28,806 bases of DNA from Desulfobacteraceae bacterium 4572_89 (GCA_002085465.1 NBML01000004.1:1-28806); one strand, 5' to 3'; shown: positions 17,815 to 25,440, counted from the first letter of the stretch. The notes: generated from the letters alone by a model not told the origin. A program made the numbers and translations.

Positions 17815-18024
17815 CCATAAATATTTGCTGAATTGTGACTGTTCTGCCCGTTAAAAAAAATTATCTCAAAGCCCTGTCTGAGTGATATTTGCAGATTTTC
17901 TATTTTTTCTGAATGACTGACTTTGCCCGAATAAATGAAATTGAGAAGGTGCGGGGTATCGGTCATGGCAAAAAATTCAACTCCCAGCGTGGGTGTCTAT
18001 AATGGCTTATGGACAATCAAGCCT
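17815..18024. other. Intergenic region between convergent genes
   Basis: 210 bases between the toxin stop and the PP-loop gene stop. I see no gene, no strong hairpin with a T-run and no repeat. Confidence 0.4.
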
Positions 18025-19227
18025 TTATGTTCCCTTTTTCAACAACTTTTCAATGGTATCCGCCAGGTCATCCCTGCCCTGGTTTCTGAGCAGGGGAATC
18101 ATGGGCCTGTAAAAAGGCGGCCTTACCCTGATGGTGATATCAAACTGCTCAATATCTGCAGACGTTACCTCATCCTCCACAAAAGCACTGGTTTTGTGCA
18201 ATAATCCCAGGGCAGTCAGCTCTGTCATTGTTCTGACACATTTTTCACATTTTCCGCAATTGAGTCGATCCGGAACATTGGCAAGGCATACCCGGAAATT
18301 CTGAAATGCCGTGTCCCAGTTTGAAACAATTTTTATTTTTTCAAGGCGGGACAGTTCATAATCCCTGTGCCGGATTCTCATATTATAACTGGAATATTCT
18401 GGATCCAGCAAAGGATGGGAGCCACAGGGGTGAAGGTTGGGAATATCATAGGATGATCCGATAAACATCAGGTTTATTCTATTGGTAAAGGAATGGGCCA
18501 TGGCCGCCAGCACAGCCCCGAAAAAACTATCCAGCCACAATTTTCGTTCATCACAGAGATGACGGATATTGGTATACACAGGAATCAGGCATGTGCCTGC
18601 ATCCCTGGTAATTTTCAAAATTGCCTCTTTTGCCCTGTCAAACACATGAAATTTCATTCCCCTCTCAACAACACCACCAATATCAAAACCGTGAAGAAAA
18701 AAACTATCCTTTACACGGGCCGGGTGATCCAGGGGATAATTGAGCCTGTTCAGCCTGAGGGCTGCAAGGGAATCCATGCCCCCGGACATGACCATACCCG
18801 CTCTGGGACCTTTGAATTCATCTGCCATCTCTCTGTCCTGATTTTCTCTGTCCTGATTTTCTCTGTCCTGATTTTCTCTGTCCTTGGTCTCCATGTCCTG
18901 GGTTTCCCAGTCTTGAGCTTCTATTTTTATGGGGGCATACTCACCCCTGGTCCAGTGGGCCAGAATATTCATGGCAACATTCACCCCTTCCCTTAAAAAA
19001 GGACATATCCTGCCTTCAACAAATATTCTTTTTTCTCCCAGATGAAGTGCCGGCAAAAGACATCCCACCAGAAAGGCATCAGGCTTGACATCAAAACCCC
19101 TGGCATTTTCCAAAGTTGTTTTGATAAAAATTTTTTTCTCAGATCTGCTGCTATCCTCAAAAATCACCCTGGCGGAAGCTGTGACATATTCTGAATCCTG
19201 ATCAAGGACAAAATCAATTATTTTCAT
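18025..19227 (-). CDS. QueC-like PP-loop ATPase with pentapeptide-repeat insert
   Basis: A 400-residue protein. Residues 1-104 form an N-terminal domain seen in uncharacterised relatives (FLVGCLLPALHLGE, then an RI-x-VEG segment). Residues 105-133 are six degenerate copies of a five-residue unit, [QK]D[WMR]E[TN]. The catalytic domain starts with the PP-loop SGGMDS (148-153), which binds and activates ATP to adenylate a carboxylate. Later come FLHGFDIGG, IGSSYDIPN and a QueC-like zinc motif C314...CGKCEKC (C324, C327, C330). QueC itself makes preQ0 and is shorter (~230 aa), and no other queuosine genes are here, so the product is probably different: amidation of another carboxylate is a reasonable guess. 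It follows the ATP-grasp gene by 42 bases and is probably the last gene of the operon. Confidence 0.78.
   Translation of the reverse strand: MKIIDFVLDQDSEYVTASARVIFEDSSRSEKKIFIKTTLENARGFDVKPDAFLVGCLLPALHLGEKRIFVEGRICPFLREGVNVAMNILAHWTRGEYAPIKIEAQDWETQDMETKDRENQDRENQDRENQDREMADEFKGPRAGMVMSGGMDSLAALRLNRLNYPLDHPARVKDSFFLHGFDIGGVVERGMKFHVFDRAKEAILKITRDAGTCLIPVYTNIRHLCDERKLWLDSFFGAVLAAMAHSFTNRINLMFIGSSYDIPNLHPCGSHPLLDPEYSSYNMRIRHRDYELSRLEKIKIVSNWDTAFQNFRVCLANVPDRLNCGKCEKCVRTMTELTALGLLHKTSAFVEDEVTSADIEQFDITIRVRPPFYRPMIPLLRNQGRDDLADTIEKLLKKGT
18829..18915 (-). repeat. In-frame 15-bp tandem repeat in the PP-loop gene
   Basis: Read on the plus strand, CTCTGTCCTGATTTT is repeated exactly three times (18831-18875), followed by a partial fourth copy; flanking bases to 18915 encode degenerate copies. 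The unit length is a multiple of three, so gains or losses keep the frame and change the length of a charged QDREN linker between the N-terminal domain and the PP-loop domain. Confidence 0.85.
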
Positions 19228-19269
19228 GGACTTACATATCCCTGTTTTTAGCTTGAATTAATTTTTAGT

Positions 19270-20145
19270 TTAAATGACAGACATTACATACTCAATAATT
19301 TCCAGGGAAATATCCTTTCCAGAAGCCTGCTCCAGCCCCCTGAACCCTGGAGAATAATTTACCTCAACCACAAGGGGTTTTCCATTTTTTCCAACCATCA
19401 TATCCACTCCTGCAATATCCAGATGGCAGGCAGCAGCTGAATCCAGGGCCAGCCTGACCCACTCCTCCGGCGGATCAAAGGCATCTGCCCTGCCATTTTG
19501 ATGGATATTGGCCCTGAACTCCCCGGGCAACGGAACCAGGTTCATTGCTCCCGCAAGTCGTCCATTGACCACCAGCATCCTCACATCCCTCCTGCCCTCG
19601 GGACTGATAAACCTCTGGACCAGCATCCCTTTCAGGGGTGTAAGATTCTTGTCAAGGAACTCCAAGGCCCGGGACCGGGTCTCGATCTTTGCCACCCCTT
19701 CCCCGCCCATGCCGTCCACCTGTTTGGCAACAATTGGATATCCGCCCAATTTCTCCACTGCCTCAAAAAAACCGGCTTTTCTTGTGACAAAACAGGTGTC
19801 TGGCACTGGTAACCCACTGCTTGCAAGGGTTTGAAGAGTTATGTATTGATTTTTTGCTATGGTGATCCCTTTAAGTCCGTTGACCAGGGGAATTCCCATT
19901 TTCATAAACTGCCGCAGCAGGACAAACCCGTATTCCCCCATGGGAGATCCCTGCCTGGGCAATATAACGTCGGGAACCAACCCTGTACTTCCCAGACAAA
20001 AACCAAAATTTTTCTTTTCCAGGGTACAGACCATTTCATAGGGATTAATAAGTATAACCCCATGACCCAGGATTGCTGCTGATTCCCGGAGTCGCCCATT
20101 GGGATGAAAATCAAACCCGTTAACGGTCATTATTCCAATTATCAT
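19270..20145 (-). CDS. RimK-like ATP-grasp ligase
   Basis: A 291-residue ATP-grasp enzyme of the RimK/GshB-like group, which forms amide or peptide bonds through an acyl-phosphate intermediate. Visible features are MIIGIMTVNG, an N-terminal pre-ATP-grasp domain, NGLKGITIAKNQYITLQTLASSGLPVPDT, the ATP-binding loop GGYPIVAKQVDGMGGEG, LVQRFISP with RDVRMLVVNGR, and the metal-binding VVEVNYSPGFRGLE near the end (E-x-N). The ATG at 20145 overlaps the stop of the upstream fusion gene by four bases (ATGA) and has GGAAAA just before it; an upstream GTG at 20160 is less likely. Tight coupling to the GNAT fusion suggests the two act on the same product. Confidence 0.87.
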   Translation of the reverse strand: MIIGIMTVNGFDFHPNGRLRESAAILGHGVILINPYEMVCTLEKKNFGFCLGSTGLVPDVILPRQGSPMGEYGFVLLRQFMKMGIPLVNGLKGITIAKNQYITLQTLASSGLPVPDTCFVTRKAGFFEAVEKLGGYPIVAKQVDGMGGEGVAKIETRSRALEFLDKNLTPLKGMLVQRFISPEGRRDVRMLVVNGRLAGAMNLVPLPGEFRANIHQNGRADAFDPPEEWVRLALDSAAACHLDIAGVDMMVGKNGKPLVVEVNYSPGFRGLEQASGKDISLEIIEYVMSVI

Positions 20146-22157
20146 TTTTCCAGATTCCACTCATTTTCAATCATATGCTCGGGCATCCATATCCCCATTT
20201 TTTTCCCCACTTTTTCACTAAAATAGGTGAGTATTTTCCTGGTATTATTTTTCTTGGCAATTTTATGGGTAGCCAGGTTGTCCTCGCTGATAATGGAAAA
20301 AATTTTATGGCCCCCTGCCCTTTTGGTAAGGCCTTCCAGCAGCCTTGCCCCAACACCCAGGGAACGGCACTCCGGCCTTACAGAGGTATATCCCCTTTCC
20401 ACGAAATGAGTCAAATCAAAATCTGTGATCTGATTGATCCTCTGTATAAATTCTTTTCTTGGATGTTTCAGGCATGAATTTCCCAGGATCACCCCATCTT
20501 CCATGGCATAGCCTATAAGATACGCTTTTTCAAGGTTGGATCTTACATATTTAAGATCAACAGAACCACCGGCATCTACCATTTTGCAAATCTCATCCAA
20601 AATTCCCGGGGCAAGGTCTGAAGGAGATTGATAAAAAAATTCCATTTGACTGCCAAGGGTTATCAAAGATTGATTTGGGATATCTGCCCTTAGGCAGCCC
20701 AGGGATTTCCGGGTCAACCGGCTTAGATACAAAAGGAAAAAAACAGGGTCCTCCAGAGTCTGCCAGAAAGGAACTCCAGCCAGGGGCTGAACCTTGTTGT
20801 AATCCATTAATTCAAACCCGGGCATTGTATTTCCATCCCCTGAAAAATCCCGGATAGTCCCCCCTGGGCTTATATCCTGCTGATAGGAATGGACAATATT
20901 GGGGTTATTTACAATAAATCTTCCCTGTTCTGATTGGCCTGGGTCCCTGATAAAATTGGGACCTGTTACATGGTTCCATATTCCCTGCTTTGATGCAGCC
21001 CAAAGTATCTTTTTTGGAATCTTCACTTTTTTATAATTCCATTCCCATTGGATCAATTTAAGCCCGGATGAAAAAAGATCAGGCAATTTGTTTTCAAGGT
21101 CCTGTAATTCATCTGATACCTGGCCTGGTACCTGATCTGGTATCGGAACTGTCATACTGAAAAAAGTCCTGGAATCCTTAATAGAAAACCAATGATCCAG
21201 TTGCTCCCAGATTTGGCAGGAATATTTACCAGCACCTTGTTCCAAATCATCAGGATTTGCTGAATCCCCAGGGCCGTCTGAATCTGGGAACAAAAGAGAA
21301 TCATCAAGAAACACAAATCCCTGGATTCCACAATTTTCAACCTGATCTTTTAAAAAATCTGACAGGCAGACAGAATCTTTAAAAAATAGAGGATGAACCG
21401 GGAGAATAGGCCCGGGCATCAGGTATTTATCCATGGGCATTCCCCTGAAATCCGGTATTGACCCTTTGGGATCATTTTTTGTTCCATGATCCCTGCTTAT
21501 AATATCCATGAGCATGGTCAGTCCTTCCAGGCCATGGCCATGAACCATTTGATCAAACCCTTTTCCTTCCTTGAAAACAATACCGGGTTTTCCCTTTGCC
21601 AGAACCAGGGTTTCAGGATAACGGGATTTAATGAATCCTGCCATGGTTTCTGCGGCCTGTCTCTGACCTGGAGAAGATATAAACAGGATTACAGTGCCGG
21701 GATCATGTCTGGCAAATTCCCGGTTCAGGCCCTTTTCATAGGATACATGGGTACCCCAATGGAAAATATCTGGGTAATAAGCCTGGCTTGCCAGGGTCAG
21801 AATAGAATTCACTATTTTTTTAAAACCAATAAACCAGTGGGGATCAAAAAATTCTTTTTTTCTTACCTTTTCCATATCTATACTGGTTTCACAAACCACC
21901 CCATATATATTTTTCAGTTTATCATATTTTTCATTGGAGACTTTTCCTGACCTGTGTTTTTTTTGAATCATCTGAAAATGAATATGCGCCTGTTTTTTTG
22001 ACAGGATATGGGTAAGGAAAAATTCAAGGTTTGCATCATAATATACAGGATTTAACCCGGAATCGTTCAGGGCGCCTGCAGCTACAGCAGCATACCAGGA
22101 AGGCATTGCAGGGCTGGCTGCGGGAGGATGAATTAATAGTATTGTTGATGATTTCAT
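20142..22157 (-). CDS. B12/radical-SAM-like scaffold without Fe-S cysteines, fused to GNAT acetyltransferase
   Basis: A 671-residue fusion. Residues ~1-235 look like the N-terminal cobalamin-binding region of B12-type radical SAM enzymes (ILLIHPPAASPAMPSWYAAVAAG, YYDANLEFF, ILFISSPGQRQAAETMAGFI). Residues ~240-520 follow that enzyme family further (PDFRGMPMDKYLMPGPILPV and FVFLDDSLL), but the CxxxCxxC cluster motif expected between these is absent; only isolated cysteines remain. Residues ~540-671 are a GNAT domain with the acetyl-CoA loop RSLGVGARLLEGL (598-610) and a typical SIISEDNLATHKIAKK end. I infer a dead or repurposed radical-SAM scaffold used for binding plus an active acyltransferase. 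The operon position suggests N-acylation of an amino acid or peptide that the overlapping ATP-grasp gene also handles. Start ATG has only a weak ribosome site. Confidence 0.72.
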   Translation of the reverse strand: MKSSTILLIHPPAASPAMPSWYAAVAAGALNDSGLNPVYYDANLEFFLTHILSKKQAHIHFQMIQKKHRSGKVSNEKYDKLKNIYGVVCETSIDMEKVRKKEFFDPHWFIGFKKIVNSILTLASQAYYPDIFHWGTHVSYEKGLNREFARHDPGTVILFISSPGQRQAAETMAGFIKSRYPETLVLAKGKPGIVFKEGKGFDQMVHGHGLEGLTMLMDIISRDHGTKNDPKGSIPDFRGMPMDKYLMPGPILPVHPLFFKDSVCLSDFLKDQVENCGIQGFVFLDDSLLFPDSDGPGDSANPDDLEQGAGKYSCQIWEQLDHWFSIKDSRTFFSMTVPIPDQVPGQVSDELQDLENKLPDLFSSGLKLIQWEWNYKKVKIPKKILWAASKQGIWNHVTGPNFIRDPGQSEQGRFIVNNPNIVHSYQQDISPGGTIRDFSGDGNTMPGFELMDYNKVQPLAGVPFWQTLEDPVFFLLYLSRLTRKSLGCLRADIPNQSLITLGSQMEFFYQSPSDLAPGILDEICKMVDAGGSVDLKYVRSNLEKAYLIGYAMEDGVILGNSCLKHPRKEFIQRINQITDFDLTHFVERGYTSVRPECRSLGVGARLLEGLTKRAGGHKIFSIISEDNLATHKIAKKNNTRKILTYFSEKVGKKMGIWMPEHMIENEWNLEK

Positions 22158-22205
22158 TTTAGCCTGCCTTTGTTTCTATAGAATCTCCAAGGTCATACAA
22201 GTCAT

Positions 22206-22827
22206 TTATAAACTCCTGATCAGGCTTTCGGCAAAATCAACAGCAAACCCGGGCAGGGATTCATCTATATTTTGAACCGTTCATACCTGTTTCCTCGGCC
22301 CCTGTTAAAATCAGTATGACATTCAATCCCTGAACAGGTTTTTCCCAGAGACGCTGTGCCGTTACCATGGCAGCAGCAGTTCCCGTTGCATTGTCCGAAG
22401 CCCCGTTTGTGTATCCATATCTTAAATAATCAAAGCAGGTAATAACTCCCTGAAGAATAAAATAAGCAGAAAGTATCAAGCGAATCCAGGAAATAACAGG
22501 CTGACCCTTTGTAAGGATTTCCAGGATTGAAATTATAAGGGCAAAAACAATTAAAAACAGATTTATCCTAAGGGATGATCGGAAATTTTTAACCATGGAA
22601 GGCAAATAGAGCAAAGAAACCGGGGCTGAATCATAATGAGCCATTAGAATAAGATTTTGTTCAGCCCCATTATTCCCTGGGGAGGATCCCTTTTCAGGAT
22701 TATTTTCCATGGTTCCGATTATATTTTCAAGGATATCTGCAGCCTGTTTTTCCCCTGGGGTTCCTGTACCCCTGTGGGGCAAAACCGTGAGCTTACGGAT
22801 TATTGCCATTGGATCTAATAATGACAT
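22206..22827 (-). pseudogene. Membrane M28-family metallopeptidase, internally deleted and frameshifted
   Basis: From ATG 22827 (GGAGG eight bases upstream) the frame encodes 188 residues and stops at 22261. It carries part of the M28 zinc site: H64 and D66 (LMAHYDSAP), D145 (GASDNATGT), E178-E179 (GAEETG). Two hydrophobic segments (about 87-103 and 110-130) are inserted between the first two motifs. The protein ends right after the Glu-Glu motif, where intact M28 enzymes continue for well over 100 residues with the remaining Asp and His ligands. Just beyond, in the next frame, the DNA reads as a plausible C-terminus (NIDESLPGFAVDFAESLIRSL? region, about 22270-22206). The simplest reading is a deletion of the middle with a frame change. 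It is probably inactive. Gene order places it in the same transcript as the GNAT and ATP-grasp genes. Confidence 0.7.
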
Positions 22828-22862
22828 AATCAGGCCCTCCAAGCCCTGTTCTGCATAGTTTA

Positions 22863-22881
22863 TGTATCCTGAAAGGATACA
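22863..22881. other. Short perfect hairpin between the kinase-fold and M28 genes
   Basis: TGTATCC (22863-22869) and GGATACA (22875-22881) pair perfectly around a 5-base loop, in the 110-base gap between the two genes. A weaker GGGA/TCCC hairpin follows at 22882-22894. There is no T-run on either strand, so a full terminator is unlikely; RNA processing or attenuation is possible. Confidence 0.4.
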
Positions 22882-22937
22882 GGGAATTTATCCCAGTGGT
22901 TTCTTCCCGTGGAAATAGTTGTATACAAGATAAAAAC

Positions 22938-23867
22938 TTATCGTTTCACCTTCCCGGGAAGTAGAAACTCATACCTTTTTCCCAGAATTTTTCCTGTCAT
23001 AAATCTGTCAACCCTGCGTAATGTTGAAAATGCCATCCAGATTCTTTTGTCATTTTGATAATAGGATTCCACTTCCTTTTTTGAAACAGGCTCTATTTTA
23101 AAATCCTCTTCCAGAGTTTTATTGACAATATCAATAAAAAGAGGAATCAGGTCAGACGACTGTTCCTTAATTAAATTACCAATGATATCAATGAAGACGA
23201 TACGAAGATCGTAATATCTGGCAACAACCTCATCAAGATTGATAAGGCTGATAAAAAGACGGATAATAAATGGCATACTTTTGAGAAGAAGTTTGACATC
23301 CAGCTGTTCATGGCCTTGTATTCTGTAAAACGGAGTGCTTGTATCAATAAGATAAAGCTTTCTTTTCCCATTTTCAACTGGCCATGTCCAGTTGGAAAGC
23401 TGTGCATCAACAGCGATTTCAATTCCAGGCATGGATTTTTCATTATACACCTGCACCCTTTTAATGGCATCAATAACCTTTTCAAGCATCTCCACAATCT
23501 GTGCTTCACTAAATATGGAAATCTGCCGGCTGCAGAAAGAGTCAGGACTGAAAAGCTGCTGTGCAACATAAAGGATATAAGGCCGGCCAGGAACGTGGGT
23601 AATAAAAATATCATCTTCAGGAAGGTTTATGCCGGCTTTTTCCAAATGCCCGGTATATTCGAAATATTGATTCCGGTAAGATTCAGCACTTTCTCTATCA
23701 GGGAAAACCGGAAGCCGTTTAAAGGCAATATCATTGTATTTTTCCATTCGAAAGATTGAAGAGATTTCCCCATATCCCAGAATTTCAAATGGCAATTCCG
23801 AATTTTCCGGTTTAACCGGATCCAGGCATTTTTCAAAATAATCAATATAATTCTGGTCTATATCCAT
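22938..23867 (-). CDS. Uncharacterised kinase-fold protein (DUF6206-like)
   Basis: A 309-residue soluble protein that I would place, with limited certainty, in the uncharacterised family DUF6206. It shows the layout of an aminoglycoside-phosphotransferase/protein-kinase fold: a glycine-containing strand pair GYGEISSIF (31-39), IAFKRL with a candidate ATP-binding Lys (K50), a hinge region around PYILYVAQQLF, a catalytic-loop-like VDAQLSNW (D154 and N159), and LYLIDTSTP with a metal-binding-type Asp (D175). The rest is helical. It could phosphorylate a small molecule, but this is inferred from motif spacing only. The ATG is preceded by AGGGTGTGA. It follows the aminotransferase by 53 bases and is very probably in its operon. 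Confidence 0.65.
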   Translation of the reverse strand: MDIDQNYIDYFEKCLDPVKPENSELPFEILGYGEISSIFRMEKYNDIAFKRLPVFPDRESAESYRNQYFEYTGHLEKAGINLPEDDIFITHVPGRPYILYVAQQLFSPDSFCSRQISIFSEAQIVEMLEKVIDAIKRVQVYNEKSMPGIEIAVDAQLSNWTWPVENGKRKLYLIDTSTPFYRIQGHEQLDVKLLLKSMPFIIRLFISLINLDEVVARYYDLRIVFIDIIGNLIKEQSSDLIPLFIDIVNKTLEEDFKIEPVSKKEVESYYQNDKRIWMAFSTLRRVDRFMTGKILGKRYEFLLPGKVKR

Positions 23868-23920
23868 TCACACCCTGTATACTTTGGTTTTAAAATATAT
23901 GTAATTACAATTCTCAATAA

Positions 23921-25153
23921 TCACTGGCATTGAATAATAGATTTTTCCATAATCCCTATAACATCATCCACCAGAGGTTTATCCGTGTAAATATAGGGTT
24001 TACACTGGATGACAGAAAAATCATATCCCGAGAACATGGCCCAGATCCCATTGTCATATAATGCTTTTGACATTTCAATACCTGCTATTTCGCCATCAAA
24101 CTTCAACCCTGCAATGAGCCCTTTCTGTCGTATCTCAAGAAGATATGGATATTTTTTCTGAAGATCTTTAAGATGTTTTTCAAGGTATGCGGAAACCTTA
24201 TCCACCTTTGCAAGAAGTACAGGGTCACTTACAATCTCAAGAACTTTGCTTCCCACATAACATCCGATTTCAGAACCCCCAAATGTTGAAATATGGGCAA
24301 ACCCGTCTTCATTCAGCCATGCCCCGGCCTTTTCGTTTAATATGGCCGCAGCCACGGGATAAATGCCGCCGGATAAACCCTTTGCAGTGACAAGGATATC
24401 AGGATCAACACCATAATGTTCAATGGCCCAGAGTTTGCCTGACCTTCCAAGGCCTGTCTGAATTTCATCGGCAATATACAGGGCACCGTATTTTTCACAC
24501 AGCAGTTTCACATTGGAAAGATAATTTTCCTCCGGCAATGGAAAGCCAAGGGTTGCCGGAATTGTTTCAATAATTACTGCGGCTGCATCATTCCCCTTAA
24601 GGGCATCTTCCATTTTCTCAAGATCATTAAATGGTACACCCATAGAAATTTCAGGAGTATCACTTAAAAAAAACCGGGCATTTTCTGTATTTCCAACACT
24701 GCCGGAAAGGCCTGTACGCCCATGGAATCCATGATCAATTGAGACAATCTTTTTTCGTTTTGTTGCATGCCTTGCCGACTTTATTGCCACATCCACGGAT
24801 TCACTTCCACCGCTGGCAAATACAACATATTTCATATTTCCAGGGGTAAGCTCAACCAGTTTCCGGGCAAGTGACCCCCGTTCAGAGCTTGGGAAATGAT
24901 GATTGCCGATATCAAGCCCCATGTCCATGGCCTCCTGCAGAGCTTTGGTAATTTCAGGAGAACTATGCCCCAGATTAAAGGTTCCACCGTTAATGTGAAG
25001 ATCAATTAACTTTTTCCCGTCCACATCATAGATATAGGGCCCTTCCCTTTTGCCCATGATAATATCAATACCAAAATCATTAAAAATCTTTATTTTTCCA
25101 GGACAAACATACCTTTGGTTTAATTCCAGTATCTCTTCTTTTAAATAATTCAT
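23921..25153 (-). CDS. Class III PLP-dependent aminotransferase
   Basis: A 410-residue fold-type I transaminase of class III (the group with ornithine, acetylornithine, GABA and diamine aminotransferases). Visible landmarks: GGTFNLGHSSPEI, VFASGGSES (phosphate-binding), DHGFHGRTG, IADEIQTGLGRSG (D229 binds the pyridine nitrogen) and VTAKGLSGGIYP, where K258 forms the Schiff base. It would transfer an amino group from an omega-amino acid or similar donor to a keto acid, or make an amine; the exact substrate cannot be read by eye. It is the first gene of the minus-strand block that continues with the kinase-fold protein, peptidase, GNAT fusion, ATP-grasp and PP-loop genes. The ATG has an AGGG ribosome site about 7 bases upstream. 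Confidence 0.9.
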   Translation of the reverse strand: MNYLKEEILELNQRYVCPGKIKIFNDFGIDIIMGKREGPYIYDVDGKKLIDLHINGGTFNLGHSSPEITKALQEAMDMGLDIGNHHFPSSERGSLARKLVELTPGNMKYVVFASGGSESVDVAIKSARHATKRKKIVSIDHGFHGRTGLSGSVGNTENARFFLSDTPEISMGVPFNDLEKMEDALKGNDAAAVIIETIPATLGFPLPEENYLSNVKLLCEKYGALYIADEIQTGLGRSGKLWAIEHYGVDPDILVTAKGLSGGIYPVAAAILNEKAGAWLNEDGFAHISTFGGSEIGCYVGSKVLEIVSDPVLLAKVDKVSAYLEKHLKDLQKKYPYLLEIRQKGLIAGLKFDGEIAGIEMSKALYDNGIWAMFSGYDFSVIQCKPYIYTDKPLVDDVIGIMEKSIIQCQ

Positions 25154-25228
25154 TACCGGCCCTTTTTAAACGAAATACAATTTGAGGAACTTCAATAACT
25201 ATACTGAGAAAATATTTATATTTTATCG

Positions 25229-25258
25229 TATAATGGAACTTGCTGAATTATAAGTCAA
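25229..25258 (-). promoter_or_regulatory. Candidate promoter of the aminotransferase operon
   Basis: On the minus strand TTGACT (25258-25253) is followed after 18 bases by ATTATA (25234-25229), with alternative -10 registers next to it. The leader would be about 70 bases. The -35 is good, the -10 is mediocre. Confidence 0.35.
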
Positions 25259-25267
25259 CCAAACAAT

Positions 25268-25299
25268 CATATTGTAAAGCCAGGCATATTGTAAAACCA
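25268..25299 (+). repeat. Two 15-bp direct repeats, candidate operator
   Basis: CATATTGTAAAGCCA (25268-25282) and CATATTGTAAAACCA (25285-25299) differ by one base and are 17 bases apart. They lie just upstream of the candidate aminotransferase promoter and about 140 bases before the rplU promoter. A regulator binding site for the divergent minus-strand operon is a plausible role. Confidence 0.5.
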
Positions 25300-25440
25300 A
25301 GATTCCTATTATCTTATCCATTATGGAATAAGACGGTGGTTTAAGAGATAGATTAAGACTGGACTGCCTTTAAAAAAAAGGCTATATTTCAATCTGCAAT
25401 TTCATTATTTCCAATCCTCCATAAAATAAATAAATATAGA

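Noticed and set aside
17935..18204. Plus-strand open frame of about 89 codons after the toxin gene
   Set aside because: Its 3' two-thirds is antisense to the PP-loop gene, it has no recognisable motif and no ribosome site.
18829..18915. Tandem repeat as a possible CRISPR array
   Set aside because: The units are 15 bases, directly adjacent with no unique spacers, and lie in frame within a coding sequence.
22863..22894. Double hairpin as a rho-independent terminator after the kinase-fold gene
   Set aside because: Neither strand has the T-run that must follow the stem, so I list it only as a hairpin.
25366..25382. GCCTTT/AAAGGC hairpin as a terminator
   Set aside because: The stem is only 6 bp with an all-A loop, no T-run follows, and no gene ends close by.
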